Part shown: positions 1 through 4,586 of the stretch, in pieces
How positions within the stretch are numbered: position 1 is the stretch's first letter
How the letters are laid out: every line of letters begins with the position of its first letter
Source of the DNA: Chitinivibrionales bacterium
GTDB lineage: Bacteria > Fibrobacterota > Chitinivibrionia > Chitinivibrionales > FEN-1185
DNA: 5,426 nt
Direction of reading: 5' to 3'
NCBI GenBank assembly: GCA_028718065.1
Contig: JAQUMP010000271.1
Span: forward strand, 1-5,426
Position numbers and translations under genes: made by a program
The notes under the pieces: model-generated
What the model saw: the letters and a program-made list of their open reading frames with translations, nothing else
Databases searched by the model: none
What the model was told of the DNA's origin: nothing

Positions 1-435
1 TTTAAAAAGCTGCAGGAAAATCCATTGCGTCCATTTATAATACGCCGGATCGGTGGTGTTTACTTCCCGGTCCCAATCGTAGCAGAACCCAACGGAATCG
101 ATTTGCCTGCGAAAATTGGCAATGGCCTGCTCGGTGGTGTGGCGCGGATGAACGCCGGTTTTTATGGCATAGTTTTCGGCCGGCAAACCGAATGCGTCCC
201 AGCCCATGGGATGCAAAACATTATAGCCCTGCATGCGTTTAAAACGCGTGATAATATCCGAGGCCGTATAGCCTTCGCAATGGCCCACATGCAGACCCGT
301 GCCGCTCGGATAGGGGAACATGTCGAGCGCATAAAATTTTGGCTTGTCTGAGGAGAAGTTGGTTTTATGGAGCCCCGCCTCTTTCCAGCGCGCCTGCCAT
401 TTGGGTTCGATTATTTCGGGTCGATAGTCAGCCAC
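1..435 (-). CDS. leuS: Leucyl-tRNA synthetase, N-terminal part (3' end outside the window)
   Basis: This enzyme charges tRNA-Leu with leucine in the cytoplasm. The frame is open for 145 codons from a GTG start and continues past the left edge, so only the N-terminal sixth or so of a usual 800-900 residue LeuRS is present. The translation begins VADYRPEIIEPKWQARW. It contains the class I nucleotide-binding signature as PYPSGTGLHVGH (residues 41-52; the HIGH motif is H49-V-G-H52), then HPMGWDAFGLPAENYAI (75-91) and a WDREVNTTDPAYYKWTQW block (121-138), all characteristic of LeuRS. The GTG start is chosen because GGAG (441-444) lies 5 bases upstream and the protein begins where family members begin. 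The start is 2 bases past the stop of the UDP-glucuronate decarboxylase, and its ribosome site lies inside that gene, so the two are probably co-transcribed and translationally coupled. A Cys follows HVGH where related enzymes that I recall usually have Pro. Identification is very secure. Confidence 0.96.
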   Translation of the reverse strand, partial: MADYRPEIIEPKWQARWKEAGLHKTNFSSDKPKFYALDMFPYPSGTGLHVGHCEGYTASDIITRFKRMQGYNVLHPMGWDAFGLPAENYAIKTGVHPRHTTEQAIANFRRQIDSVGFCYDWDREVNTTDPAYYKWTQWIFLQLFK

Positions 436-437
436 GG

Positions 438-1373
438 TTACTCCAGATTATTTTTAAAATATTCAATCGTTTTCTTTAAGCCTTCTTCAAGTTTTATCGT
501 CGGCTGCCAGTTGAGCGCGCGTTTTGCCAGGGTTATGTCCGGCTGGCGCTGTCTGGGATCGTCGGAGGGCAGCGGCATAAAAATAATTTTTGAGGCGCTG
601 CCGGTGAGCGCAATCACCTGCTGCGCGAGTTCCTTTATGGTAAATTCACCCGGATTGCCGATATTGACCGGCCCGATAATGCTTTCCTGGTCCATAAGAC
701 GCACCATGCCTTCGAGTAAATCGTCCATATAGCAGAATGAGCGCGTCTGCGATCCGTCCCCGTAAATGGTAATGTCCTTGCCCTGCAGGGCCTGGACGAT
801 AAAGTTGGAAACGACCCGGCCGTCGTTTGGGTGCATGCGGGGGCCGTACGTATTAAAAATGCGCATGACGCGGATGTCAACGTTATTCTGCCGGTGATAA
901 TCAAAAAAAAGTGTTTCGGCCACGCGTTTGCCTTCGTCGTAACAGGAGCGGATGCCGATGGGATTTACATTGCCCCAGTATTCTTCTTTTTGCGGATGCA
1001 CGGAAGGATCGCCGTAGACTTCCGAGGTCGATGCCTGCAAAACCCGCGCCTTGACGCGCTTGGCAAGACCGAGCACGTTGATGGCGCCCATGACCGAGGT
1101 TTTAATGGTTTTAACGGGGTTATACTGGTAATGCACCGGCGAGGCCGGGCATGCCAGATTGTAAATACGGTCGACTTCCAGAAAAATCGGCATGGTAATA
1201 TCGTGACGGACCAGCTCAAAATTCTTTTTATCCAAGAGGTGCGTTATGTTTTTTTTGCTGCCGGTAAAAAAATTATCCAGACAGATAACATCGTGCCCGT
1301 CCTTGACTAACCGGTCACAGAGATGCGACCCTAAAAATCCGGCGCCGCCGGTGATTAAAATGCGTTGTTTCAT
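438..1373 (-). CDS. UDP-glucuronate decarboxylase (UDP-xylose synthase), extended SDR family
   Basis: This enzyme decarboxylates UDP-glucuronate to UDP-xylose through a 4-keto intermediate with bound NAD+, supplying pentose for surface polysaccharide. It has 311 residues, full length for the bacterial family. The Rossmann motif is TGGAGFLGSHL (residues 8-18), with the NAD ribose-binding Asp33 in CLDNFFTG. Family-diagnostic blocks follow: NLACPASPVHYQYNP (72-86), STSEVYGDP (115-123) with Glu118, the catalytic Y145-x3-K149 in CYDEGKR, RIFNTYGPRM (171-180), DGRVVSNF (184-191), YGDGSQTRSF (204-213), and DDPRQRQPD (271-279), which should carry the substrate-binding Arg. The NLACPASP/HYQ and RIFNTYGPRM combination separates it from GalE epimerases and dTDP-glucose dehydratases. 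The ATG has an AGGGGAG ribosome site (1383-1389) 9 bases upstream. It lies 120 bases downstream of the sugar kinase, with a palindromic repeat between them, and leuS follows after 2 bases. The symbol is left blank because uxs-type names vary between bacteria. Confidence 0.95.
   Translation of the reverse strand: MKQRILITGGAGFLGSHLCDRLVKDGHDVICLDNFFTGSKKNITHLLDKKNFELVRHDITMPIFLEVDRIYNLACPASPVHYQYNPVKTIKTSVMGAINVLGLAKRVKARVLQASTSEVYGDPSVHPQKEEYWGNVNPIGIRSCYDEGKRVAETLFFDYHRQNNVDIRVMRIFNTYGPRMHPNDGRVVSNFIVQALQGKDITIYGDGSQTRSFCYMDDLLEGMVRLMDQESIIGPVNIGNPGEFTIKELAQQVIALTGSASKIIFMPLPSDDPRQRQPDITLAKRALNWQPTIKLEEGLKKTIEYFKNNLE
441..444 (-). promoter_or_regulatory. Ribosome binding site fixing the GTG start of leuS
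   Basis: GGAG on the minus strand lies 5 bases before the GTG at 433-435 and inside the last codons of the decarboxylase gene. It supports the non-ATG start and implies coupling of leuS translation to the upstream gene. Confidence 0.7.
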
Positions 1374-1435
1374 TTTATTATTCTCCCCTATTTATAAATC
1401 TCATCGAGTTAATTATTCAATGTTCGTATCGGCCC

Positions 1436-1495
1436 AACTCACCCATCCCTTCGGGTTTCCCCTCTCTTTCAAGAGAGGGGACAAAGGGGTGAGTT
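1436..1495. repeat. Nested palindromic intergenic repeat (REP/MITE-like)
   Basis: This is a 60-base element with perfect outer arms AACTCACCC (1436-1444) and GGGTGAGTT (1487-1495). Inside is a long hairpin, CCCCTCTCTT (1459-1468) against AAGAGAGGGG (1471-1480) with a 2-base centre, extended by a T-A pair (1458/1481). A small CCC-TTC-GGG hairpin (1447-1455) sits on one side. The right outer arm runs into the sugar kinase stop codon (TAA, 1494-1496), so the element abuts or forms the gene end. From memory, sequences of the CTCACCCC...CCCCTCTC...GAGAGGGG type recur as dispersed palindromic repeats in many environmental bacterial genomes; that is a recollection, not a search. No T-run follows the stem on either strand, so it does not read as a standard intrinsic terminator. 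It could still stabilise or attenuate the mRNA between kinase and decarboxylase. Confidence 0.8.
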
Positions 1496-2423
1496 ATACC
1501 GACTCAATTTTAATATCTTCCATGAGCTGCCACACTTCATCGCGCACGATAATGCCGGTCCCGGCGTGCATGGCCTTGGACGCACCGCAGGCAAGGGCCA
1601 TACGGCACATTTCCGGAAACGAAAACCTGCGGGCAAACCCCACCAGCAGCCCCGCCACGAGCGCATCGCCGCAACCGACGGTATCCACGGCCTTGATTTG
1701 TGGCAGGGAGCAGAGCAGACAGTCATTTTCGTGCAGGGCGATCATGCCGTCGCCTCCCAGTGAAATAAAAGCATACCCCACGCCCCGGTCCAAAAGCCGC
1801 TTGGCCTTGAGCGCAATATGATGGGTGCCTTGTACCTGCTCGCCAAAATAACCTTCCAGTTCGGCAATATTGGGCTTAATCATGTCCGGCTTGCCCATAA
1901 CGCCCATGCGCAAGGCGTTATCGCGCGTGTCAAGTAACGTGGTCACGCTGTTTTTTTTGCAGTGTTTTATAATGCGCCGGTAAAATTCATCGGAAAAACC
2001 GTCCGGAAGGCTCCCGGAAAAGCTCCAGATATCGTCCGGCACGACTTTCTTTTTGAGAAAGGCGAGCACGTTTTCGGCGACGGCCGGCCCAAGGCGCTTG
2101 CCGCGGCTGTTGAGATGGCTGATCTGGTCGCCGCGCGTTTCCATAATGGTGGCGTTTACCCGCACCGCGCCTTCAAGCGTAAAAAAATCGTTTTTAATGC
2201 CGTGCTCATCGCAGAAGCGTAAGAATTGCGCCTGATTTTCCTCCATCATTATGCCCGCGACGGCGACATTTTCGCCCAGGGTTTTTACAACGCGAGCAAC
2301 GTTAAGTCCTTTGCCTGCCGGGATAATTTGCGAATCAAGATCGGTAAGCGTAGCGCCGGACTGGAATTCAGAAACGGTATAGAGGACGTCGATGGCGGGA
2401 TTAAGCAGGGTGCAATGGATCAA
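1494..2423 (-). CDS. PfkB-family sugar-phosphate kinase (1-phosphofructokinase/hexose kinase type)
   Basis: This is probably an ATP-dependent kinase that phosphorylates a sugar phosphate (fructose-1-phosphate, fructose-6-phosphate or tagatose-6-phosphate) in the cytoplasm. It has 309 residues, the normal length for the FruK/LacC/PfkB branch of the ribokinase superfamily. It opens with LLNPAIDVLY (6-15), matching the TLNPAxD opening of that branch. The substrate motif is PAGKGLNVAR (35-44), then SGSLPDG (136-142), KPNIAELE (183-190), SLGGDGM (221-227) and the signature DTVGCGDA (247-254), with Asp253 as the expected catalytic base. The anion-hole sequence is GCGD rather than the common GAGD. 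The start is TTG. An AGGGG ribosome site (2429-2433) sits 5 bases upstream, no ATG is available between an in-frame stop and this codon, and the protein aligns with the family from its first residues. It may share a transcript with the small upstream ORF. Exact substrate is not decidable from motifs. Confidence 0.9.
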   Translation of the reverse strand: MIHCTLLNPAIDVLYTVSEFQSGATLTDLDSQIIPAGKGLNVARVVKTLGENVAVAGIMMEENQAQFLRFCDEHGIKNDFFTLEGAVRVNATIMETRGDQISHLNSRGKRLGPAVAENVLAFLKKKVVPDDIWSFSGSLPDGFSDEFYRRIIKHCKKNSVTTLLDTRDNALRMGVMGKPDMIKPNIAELEGYFGEQVQGTHHIALKAKRLLDRGVGYAFISLGGDGMIALHENDCLLCSLPQIKAVDTVGCGDALVAGLLVGFARRFSFPEMCRMALACGASKAMHAGTGIIVRDEVWQLMEDIKIESV

Positions 2424-2428
2424 AACAA

Positions 2429-2433
2429 CCCCT
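2429..2433 (-). promoter_or_regulatory. Ribosome binding site fixing the TTG start of the sugar kinase
   Basis: AGGGG on the minus strand lies 5 bases upstream of the TTG at 2421-2423. It overlaps the TAG stop (2432-2434) of the possible small upstream ORF, so termination there would place a ribosome at this site. Confidence 0.7.
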
Positions 2434-2572
2434 ATTTCCAGACCGTAAAGATAAACTTAAACCCTCTCATTAATAAAAATACCGCGACAATCACGGCGAT
2501 TATTTGGGCAAGTTGCAGGAATTTATTGACCGTTTTTATGTTTTTGGAAGCTTTTAGAAAACCTTTTTTCAT
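2432..2572 (-). CDS. Possible 46-residue single-pass membrane microprotein
   Basis: From the ATG at 2570-2572 the ORF encodes a 46-residue peptide. It has a very basic, amphipathic N-terminus (MKKGFLKASKNIKTVNK), a hydrophobic stretch of about 18 residues (roughly 18-34, with LAQIIAVIVAVFLLM at 21-35) and a short basic/aromatic end (RGFKFIFTVWK). This suggests a membrane helix with a cytosolic basic face, or a small signal-anchor. It ends 8 bases before the kinase start, its stop overlapping the kinase ribosome site, as co-translated genes often do. Against it: there is no Shine-Dalgarno before the ATG, and the candidate promoter leaves only about 10 bases of leader, so translation would have to be nearly leaderless. 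The frame can be extended to a TTG at 2617, but that start lies inside the promoter. I do not recognise a family; it could simply be untranslated leader. Confidence 0.35.
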   Translation of the reverse strand: MKKGFLKASKNIKTVNKFLQLAQIIAVIVAVFLLMRGFKFIFTVWK

Positions 2573-2588
2573 AGGTAGTATAAAATAA

Positions 2589-2617
2589 TTAATAGGTGGA
2601 GGAAAATGCTGAATCAA
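2589..2617 (-). promoter_or_regulatory. Candidate sigma-70 promoter for the small ORF and sugar kinase
   Basis: On the minus strand, TTGATT (2612-2617) and TATTAA (2589-2594) are separated by exactly 17 bases, each matching 4 of 6 consensus positions. The position just downstream of a strong terminator and just upstream of the next transcription unit is where a promoter is required. A second -10-like TATACT lies further downstream but lacks a suitable -35 partner. Confidence 0.45.
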
Positions 2618-2622
2618 TAGTC

Positions 2623-2655
2623 AAAAAAAAAGCCGTCCTGCAAAACAGGACGGCT
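2623..2655 (-). terminator. Intrinsic terminator after the secreted-protein gene
   Basis: A perfect 10-bp stem, AGCCGTCCTG/CAGGACGGCT (2631-2640 with 2646-2655), has a 5-base loop. On the minus strand it is followed directly by a run of eight T (2623-2630). It lies 50 bases past the stop codon of the secreted-protein gene and is one of the clearest signals in the window. Confidence 0.95.
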
Positions 2656-2705
2656 ATGATATCAAACCCCACGTTTGAAATCGGGTTCTTAAATCGGAAA
2701 AATCC

Positions 2706-3146
2706 TTACTTCGCGGCCGGTGCCGGGGCTGCCGGTGCAGCAGCAGGCTCAGTCGTAGTAGTAGTTGTTGAAGTGCTGGTTGTGGCTTCGGTTGTTTTCT
2801 TTGAAACTTTCTCGGCTTTTGCAGCGCTTTCGGTGATCTTGGTGGCAACTTTTTTGCCTTCGACCATCTTGCAGGAAACAACAACTTTTGCATCGGCTTT
2901 CAGATCGCCGAGAGTAATGGCTTTTTTGCCGCTCATGATTTTTGCAGCAGCATCAACGGAAAGAGTATCTTCACCTTTTTTGGTCTTAACGATAATAGTA
3001 TTGGCAACTGCGTCAACCGAAACAACAGTTCCCATAACCATTTTTGCACCTTCTTTTTTGGCGGGAGCAGCAGCGGGAGCGGCAGCCTGGGCCATAACAA
3101 GACCTGTGCAAGCAAGAGCAATGGCAAGAGCGCGTACTAACTTCAT
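2706..3146 (-). CDS. Sec-exported small protein with a DUF5666-like beta domain and low-complexity tail
   Basis: This 146-residue protein has three parts. Residues 1 to about 20 form a Sec signal peptide: MKLVR basic start, hydrophobic ALAIALACTGLVM core, and a likely cut near AQA-AAP. Cys13 is not in a proper lipobox, so it is probably not a lipoprotein. After an Ala/Pro linker, residues 38-105 form a small all-beta module (GTVVSVDAVANTIIVKT, then LSVDAAAKIM, ITLGDLKADAKVVVSC and GKKVATKI). Its order of an opening G-x-V strand, an internal IxLxDLKxxxxV block and a closing GKxxAxKI strand resembles DUF5666-type periplasmic domains; this is similarity by eye. Residues 106-146 are low complexity: Lys/Ala, then a Thr/Ser run with six consecutive Thr, then Ala/Pro. 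The AAAGGAG ribosome site (3154-3160) is 7 bases from the ATG. The gene is a single unit with its own promoter and terminator, downstream of the sigma/anti-sigma pair. Function is unknown; a periplasmic or envelope role is inferred. Confidence 0.85.
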   Translation of the reverse strand: MKLVRALAIALACTGLVMAQAAAPAAAPAKKEGAKMVMGTVVSVDAVANTIIVKTKKGEDTLSVDAAAKIMSGKKAITLGDLKADAKVVVSCKMVEGKKVATKITESAAKAEKVSKKTTEATTSTSTTTTTTEPAAAPAAPAPAAK

Positions 3147-3212
3147 AAAAACACTCCTTTAAATATGGTTTAATGATGGGGTTTGAAAAACTGTTTCATT
3201 TATATTGCAATT

Positions 3213-3240
3213 ATCATACCACTATTTTGTTCATTAACAA
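3213..3240 (-). promoter_or_regulatory. Extended -10 promoter for the secreted-protein gene
   Basis: On the minus strand, TTGTTA (3235-3240) is followed after 16 bases by TATGAT (3213-3218). The -10 box matches 5 of 6 positions and is preceded by TGG, forming an extended TGn -10 element. Transcription would start near 3206 and give a leader of about 60 bases with a strong ribosome site. This looks like a housekeeping-sigma promoter, not an ECF-type one. Confidence 0.6.
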
Positions 3241-3243
3241 TAA

Positions 3244-3280
3244 CATTAAAAATCAATAAGATACCATTTAATGATTGATT
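3244..3280. repeat. Two interleaved inverted repeats upstream of the secreted-protein promoter
   Basis: CATTAAA (3244-3250) is the exact inverse complement of TTTAATG (3267-3273), and the adjoining AATCAAT (3251-3257) is the inverse complement of ATTGATT (3274-3280). The two pairs are crossed, not nested, and lie immediately upstream of the -35 box. They could be paired operator half-sites for a regulator, although the region is AT-rich and chance matches are more likely there. Confidence 0.3.
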
Positions 3281-3333
3281 GGCAAGGCGAATAAAATTTA
3301 CTTATAACCCAAATGGGGTGGTTCCAATAACTC

Positions 3334-3359
3334 AAAACGTCAATTAAGGAATTCTGACG
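3334..3359 (-). terminator. Weak candidate terminator after the anti-sigma gene
   Basis: Directly after the TAG stop, the minus strand can fold GCGTC-type and AATT arms (3338-3359) around a 4-base loop with a 2-base bulge, followed by TTTT then GAG and TT. The stem is weak and the T-run short, so termination here may be inefficient and some read-through into the secreted-protein gene is possible. Confidence 0.3.
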
Positions 3360-3881
3360 CTATTCCTTTACCGGCAGAATCTGATCGGCCGTATTGGCAG
3401 TGGGAGTTTTAAAAGGTTTGTCTATAGGTTTTATAGCGGAATCGTTATTTGCCATTTTTCGGATTGATAAAGAATCAACCGGTCGTTCGGCAACCTTCGA
3501 CATTTTATTTTCGGCGATCACCGTGGTAGTTTTCGCGTTTTGAACATTAAGGACAAAGTAGGCGCCCGCGCCAAAACCAAGTACAAAAAGCATTATAGGA
3601 ACAACGGACTTGCGTACAAATCCAAAAAGGCCCCAGTTGGTCGCCGTAATCCGCGCCGGTGCGGCAGCGGCCATTGCAACGGCCTGATCCACGCGCGCCG
3701 ATGGCTTGGCGCCGAGAATATCGACCGTAAAAAAACGTGACTTGTCGCTTTTGTAAACATCAAGCTGTTCGCGGCAATAGGAGCATTCCGCGCAATGGTT
3801 CTTAAAGGCGACCGCGGACTGCCCGCTCAGTTCGCCGGAGGTGCATAAAAGTCCCGATTCTTCCCATTTAGTGCATTCCAT
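3360..3881 (-). CDS. Membrane-anchored zinc-finger anti-sigma factor
   Basis: This protein probably binds the ECF sigma factor encoded just upstream and holds it inactive at the membrane until an envelope or redox signal releases it. It has 173 residues. The N-terminal 40 residues fit the ZAS-type anti-sigma zinc-binding domain: Cys3, a GELS motif (16-19), then H29-x3-C33-x2-C36 in HCAECSYC. These give the four expected ligands, C3/H29/C33/C36. After an Ala-rich linker (about 56-80) there is one transmembrane helix (about 92-111, with a GFGAGAY small-residue face). A polar extracytoplasmic tail of about 60 residues (112-173) follows, with no motif I recognise. The ATG overlaps the 3' end of the sigma gene by 14 bases in another frame, and AGGGA (3886-3890) serves as ribosome site; such overlap normally keeps sigma and anti-sigma production matched. 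The HxxxCxxC core can be redox-sensitive in some relatives (RsrA, ChrR); whether that applies here is unknown. Confidence 0.88.
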   Translation of the reverse strand: MECTKWEESGLLCTSGELSGQSAVAFKNHCAECSYCREQLDVYKSDKSRFFTVDILGAKPSARVDQAVAMAAAAPARITATNWGLFGFVRKSVVPIMLFVLGFGAGAYFVLNVQNAKTTTVIAENKMSKVAERPVDSLSIRKMANNDSAIKPIDKPFKTPTANTADQILPVKE

Positions 3882-4437
3882 AAATTCCCTGGCCCTCCAA
3901 TTCCTTACGAATATTTTTTAATGCCAAGCGCATACGGCCCAGCGCGGTATTGATCGGACACGCCATGAGTTCGGCGATTTCCTTAAAGGGCACATCGCCC
4001 AATTCCCGCAGCAGAAAAACTTCGCGCTGCAGGGGATCCAGTTTTGCCACGGCCGACTGCACGGCCTGGCTCAAACGCGTCTTGGCCAGGACATCGTCGG
4101 GCAGCGTTTCGGCGCTCCCGATTGATTTTCCTGTATCGTCAACATGGTCGCTTTCTACCTTAACATGACGGAAGTAGTCGATCGCGCGTTTGTGAGCAAT
4201 GCCGAATATCCACGATAAAAAGTTTCTCTTCCGATCGAACTGGGCCCGGTTGCGCAGGGCCGCGACAAAAGTATCTTGCATTATGTCTTCGGCCAACTGA
4301 CGGTCGCTCGTCATACGCAACAGAAACCCGAATACCCGGTCTTTATACCGTTCGTAAAGCAACGAAAAACCGGCCGCATCCCCCTTAAACCACTGGTCCA
4401 AAAACTTTGTGTCGTCTTCAACAATGTAATTCGTCAT
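3868..4437 (-). CDS. ECF (extracytoplasmic function) RNA polymerase sigma factor
   Basis: This group IV sigma-70 factor directs RNA polymerase to a small regulon. It has 189 residues, typical for the group. Region 2 spans about 24-91: LLYERYKDRVFGFLLRM (26-42), the core-binding AEDIMQDTFV (49-58) with the D-x2-Q-D-T-F signature, and the promoter-melting/-10 recognition stretch FLSWIFGIAHKRAIDYFR (73-90). A linker of about 30 residues follows. Region 4 covers about 122-180: LDPLQREVFLLRELGDVPFKEIAE (133-156), then the recognition helix around NTALGRMRLALKNIRKEL (163-180). Region 3 is absent, as expected for ECF factors. The ATG is the only usable start, with an in-frame stop 15 bases upstream; the ribosome site is weak (AAGG about 13 bases away), which may keep expression low. 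The gene overlaps its anti-sigma factor by 14 bases. I cannot see a convincing autoregulated GGAAC-type promoter just upstream, only AT-rich sequence with a TATAAA at 4468-4473. Confidence 0.95.
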   Translation of the reverse strand: MTNYIVEDDTKFLDQWFKGDAAGFSLLYERYKDRVFGFLLRMTSDRQLAEDIMQDTFVAALRNRAQFDRKRNFLSWIFGIAHKRAIDYFRHVKVESDHVDDTGKSIGSAETLPDDVLAKTRLSQAVQSAVAKLDPLQREVFLLRELGDVPFKEIAELMACPINTALGRMRLALKNIRKELEGQGIYGMH

Positions 4438-4507
4438 AATTACGATTTTGCCTTATTAATTATTGTGTTTATATTTTCCGCTTTTAATAACAGCCGCCTT
4501 AAAACTG

Positions 4508-4545
4508 AAAAAAAGGCATAACGATCATGGTGATTGCTATGCCTT
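4508..4545 (-). terminator. Intrinsic terminator after the TPR-protein gene
   Basis: AAGGCATA (4513-4520) pairs with TATGCCTT (4538-4545). The stem continues inward through one mismatch, a C-G and a G-U pair, then ATCA/TGAT, to a 3-base loop. On the minus strand the stem runs into a T-tract (4508-4514), so it terminates the TPR gene and separates it from the sigma/anti-sigma unit. The opposite side carries A residues, so it is not bidirectional. Confidence 0.85.
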
Positions 4546-4586
4546 AAAAAATCCTGTCTGCCCAAAGAAAGCCGCGGTAGTAGACA

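Noticed and set aside
831..1310. Plus-strand ORF of 159 codons inside the decarboxylase gene
   Set aside because: It has no domain or ribosome site and lies entirely opposite a gene with full family motifs.
1391..1420. TTGAAT-18-TATAAA promoter candidate for the decarboxylase gene (minus strand)
   Set aside because: The predicted transcription start (near 1384) would fall inside the ribosome binding site at 1383-1389, so the transcript would lack a usable site; read-through from the kinase is more likely.
1436..1495. Intrinsic terminator between kinase and decarboxylase
   Set aside because: The hairpin is strong but no T-run follows it on either strand, and the outer arms make it look like a palindromic repeat instead.
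3111..3146. Lipobox around Cys13 of the secreted protein
   Set aside because: The residue at -3 is Ala and the hydrophobic core continues past the Cys, so a signal peptidase I site near residue 21 fits better.
2596..3162. Long plus-strand ORF over the secreted-protein gene
   Set aside because: It is the complement of a gene with signal peptide, ribosome site, promoter and terminator; its Val/Ala-rich translation is a by-product of the Ala/Thr/Lys codons opposite.
3320..3325. GGAACC on the minus strand as an ECF-type -35 box for the secreted-protein gene
   Set aside because: No convincing ECF -10 element lies 15-17 bases downstream, and a good extended -10 promoter exists closer to the gene.
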